DNA from: Spirosoma sp.
GTDB lineage: Bacteria; Bacteroidota; Bacteroidia; Cytophagales; Spirosomataceae
DNA: 64,000 bases
Assembly: GCF_026391055.1 (NCBI RefSeq)
Contig: NZ_JAPLET010000017.1
Span: 62,001-126,000 of the forward strand
Direction of reading: 5' to 3'
Positions 62,383 to 64,000 of this stretch are shown piece by piece; positions within the stretch are counted from its first letter, which is position 1, and each line of letters starts with the position of its first letter. The notes beneath the pieces are model-generated. The model ran no database searches and was not told where the DNA came from. It saw only the letters and a list, made by a program, of their open reading frames with translations. Position numbers and translations under genes: made by a program.

Positions 62383-63813
62383 CTACAAACTATACCCGCC
62401 ATTATACTGTCGCTTCACAAACTGGTTGGCGTAGTCGTAATTGGTGATTTTCATGTTGTCGCCGTCCCAGAAGAGTTTTTTGCGGCCGGTGAACTTGCCG
62501 TCTTCACGGGCCAGGTAAGAGCGGGTGGCCAGATTACCCATCAATACCGTTTCGGTAAGCGGGCCGGACTGGTCGAACGAGGAGGATGTATACGCACCGT
62601 AGCCTTGTTTGCAGGCTTTCACCCACTGCTGCTGGTGGCCCTCCGTTTTACCTTCGACCAATGGTTTTTCGGGAGCAGGCAGCTCTTTCCCATTGAACTT
62701 ATCGGCGGGCAGCAGCTTTGGATCATTACCGAACAGACCGCCCGTCAGCATGCCTTTGGTACCAATGAACAACATGCCGCCGTCAATGTCCCGAAACACA
62801 TCATTGTAGTCTACGCCTTCGGGCAATTGAGGGCGAATGCCGCCATCGAACCACGAAAACTTGATCTCGTTTACTTTCTTATCGTTGGACGGAAATGTGA
62901 GGTGAATGGCCGACGAGGGTGGGCAACTGTCGTCGTAGAAGGCTTCTTCAAAGAAATCAGCATAGACAGAACCGACGCTGCATTCAACTGACGTCGGGTA
63001 TTTGAGCTTCAGGGCACGAAAGGGTACATCCATAAAATGGCAGCCCATGTCGCCGAGAGCACCGGTTCCGAAATCCCAGTACCCACGCCAGCGGGTAGGC
63101 ATGTACGCTTCGTGATACGGCCGCGTGGGTGCGGTGCCCAGCCAGAGCGGCCAGTTCACCTCGGAGGGTATTGGCTGCGACTCCCCTTTTTCTTTGGGCG
63201 ACTTAACCCCCTGCGGCCAAACCGGGCGGTTGGTCCAGCAGTACACGGTATGAACGTGGCCGATGACATTTTTCTGAATGACCGTTTCGATGATGCGCGT
63301 CGCATCGCCTGAGCTTCCCTGATTGCCCATCTGGGTCACAACTTTATACTTCGCAGCTGCCTGCGTCAGCATCCGGGCTTCGTAAATATCGTGCGTCAGC
63401 GGTTTCTCGACATATACATGTTTGCCCATCTGCATAGCGGCCATCGCGATTGGCGCGTGCATATGGTCGGGCGTGCTCACAATAACAGCATCGAAGGTTT
63501 TGCCCGCCTTGTCGAACATCTCGCGGTAATCCTGAAAATAAGGCGCTTTGGGAAACTGCCCCCGGAATTTTTTCGCCTGCCGGTCGTCGACATCACAGAG
63601 GGCCACAAAGTTGTCGGACCCGTTGTTGTACGCCAGCCGGACATTCACATCGGCCTTGCCGCCACAGCCCACAGCGGCAATATTGAGTTTATCGGAAGGA
63701 GCAATGATCCGGGCGCCATCCGGTGCTTTTCCACCCAGCACATGCCGGGGCACAATGTAAAAACCAGCCGCAGCCAGCGCACTGTTTTCCAGAAACTTAC
63801 GACGAGAAGACAT
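62383..63813 (-). CDS. Tat-exported Gfo/Idh/MocA family oxidoreductase
   Basis: A 476-residue exported oxidoreductase of the group common in Bacteroidota and Planctomycetes. The ATG at 63813 gives a twin-arginine signal (SSRRKFLENSALAAAGFYIV). The Rossmann start is KLNIAAVGCGGKADVNVRLAY near 43; the sugar-binding-side motifs STPDHMHAPIA and KHVYVEKPLTHD (Lys in EKP near 131) follow. The C-terminal domain includes RGYWDFGTGALGDMGCHFMD. It lies next to the sensor kinase, facing the same way, with a 149-base gap. The substrate is probably a sugar or inositol derivative; not decidable from sequence. Confidence 0.92.
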   Translation of the reverse strand: MSSRRKFLENSALAAAGFYIVPRHVLGGKAPDGARIIAPSDKLNIAAVGCGGKADVNVRLAYNNGSDNFVALCDVDDRQAKKFRGQFPKAPYFQDYREMFDKAGKTFDAVIVSTPDHMHAPIAMAAMQMGKHVYVEKPLTHDIYEARMLTQAAAKYKVVTQMGNQGSSGDATRIIETVIQKNVIGHVHTVYCWTNRPVWPQGVKSPKEKGESQPIPSEVNWPLWLGTAPTRPYHEAYMPTRWRGYWDFGTGALGDMGCHFMDVPFRALKLKYPTSVECSVGSVYADFFEEAFYDDSCPPSSAIHLTFPSNDKKVNEIKFSWFDGGIRPQLPEGVDYNDVFRDIDGGMLFIGTKGMLTGGLFGNDPKLLPADKFNGKELPAPEKPLVEGKTEGHQQQWVKACKQGYGAYTSSSFDQSGPLTETVLMGNLATRSYLAREDGKFTGRKKLFWDGDNMKITNYDYANQFVKRQYNGGYSL

Positions 63814-63832
63814 AATCAATGCGTGAATTATG

Positions 63833-63935
63833 AATGAGTGAATAATCGGGGGAACAGTGGCATAAATTGTAGTAAGTCTTCATGCTAACTGTACTACTGA
63901 TTTACTGCACCATTAACCACGTTTATTCACTCATT
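63833..63935. repeat. Widely spaced inverted repeat at the right edge
   Basis: AATGAGTGAATAA (63833-63845) is the exact reverse complement of 63923-63935, 77 bases apart. It lies in the region upstream of the Gfo/Idh/MocA gene and could be an operator pair or an mRNA structure. Confidence 0.4.
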
Positions 63936-63962
63936 GAGCAATCACTCAGTCATCATTGAATT

Positions 63963-64000
63963 TTACCCCATCACCTGGCCCATCTTCATGGCGATACCCA
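63963..64000 (-). CDS. Last codons of a further gene at the right edge (partial)
   Basis: On the minus strand the frame reads GIAMKMGQVMG-stop (TAA at 63963-63965) and is open to the edge. This is too short to assign; its position 150 bases upstream of the oxidoreductase suggests a same-strand upstream gene. Confidence 0.35.
   Translation of the reverse strand, partial: GIAMKMGQVMG

Noticed and set aside
1-64000. tRNA or rRNA genes
   Set aside because: No cloverleaf-like or rRNA-like sequence was noticed in the gaps between genes; this was checked by eye only.

Overview
The window looks like a chromosomal segment of a Bacteroidota bacterium of the order Cytophagales, probably Spirosoma or a close relative. 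The evidence is a type IX secretion (T9SS) sorting domain and SprB repeats, a carbamoyl-phosphate synthase large chain without its C-terminal regulatory domain, a GH20 hexosaminidase, a PVC-type cytochrome c with HEAT repeats, several Tat-exported Gfo/Idh/MocA oxidoreductases, Bacteroidota-type -7 promoter elements (TAnnTTTG), and many TPR, OmpA and beta-barrel envelope proteins. The taxonomic call is inference. No rRNA, tRNA, CRISPR array or intact insertion sequence was seen.

Layout. 1-8.6 kb: the end of an unknown gene, a CPA1 Na+/H+ antiporter, carB followed by a second diverged copy of its own 3' end, an exported protein of unknown function next to an AraC regulator, and a DUF2383 four-helix protein. 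8.6-15.4 kb: an M23 lipoprotein gene and a TMEM175-type channel gene that were apparently once adjacent. They are now separated by about 4.7 kb of visibly AT-richer DNA carrying T9SS surface proteins, flanked by diverged direct repeats of about 140 bp. 15.6-20.1 kb: a YD-repeat-like lipoprotein, an APC permease, and a TetR regulator with two matching operators that probably controls a DUF1348 protein and a PNPOx-like protein. 20.2-37.8 kb: sugar and phosphate metabolism (GH20 hexosaminidase, homoserine kinase, two paralogous propeller-phosphoesterases with poly-Asp tails, two Gfo/Idh/MocA proteins, a glucosamine-6-P deaminase followed by a decayed nagA, a sugar MFS transporter, and a HEAT/cytochrome c dehydrogenase).

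38.1-58.1 kb is the most unusual stretch: a dense set of envelope genes. It holds two OmpA-domain proteins, a 961-aa TPR protein, a vWA lipoprotein, a beta-barrel protein, a secreted caspase-like (C14) protease, an M48 metalloprotease with TPRs, two ECF sigma/membrane-protein pairs, a repeat-bearing lipoprotein and a TPR-CHAT protease. Three of the proteins share a small beta-rich motif, which suggests they work together. I read this as a candidate envelope-sensing proteolytic system; that is inference.

58.2-64 kb: treZ, an orphan 7TMR-DISM histidine kinase, a third Tat-exported Gfo/Idh/MocA protein, and the last codons of another gene.

Two loci (carB tail; TMEM175/M23 junction) carry partial second copies whose differences preserve the protein. 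This points to past recombination with diverged homologous DNA rather than simple recent duplication.
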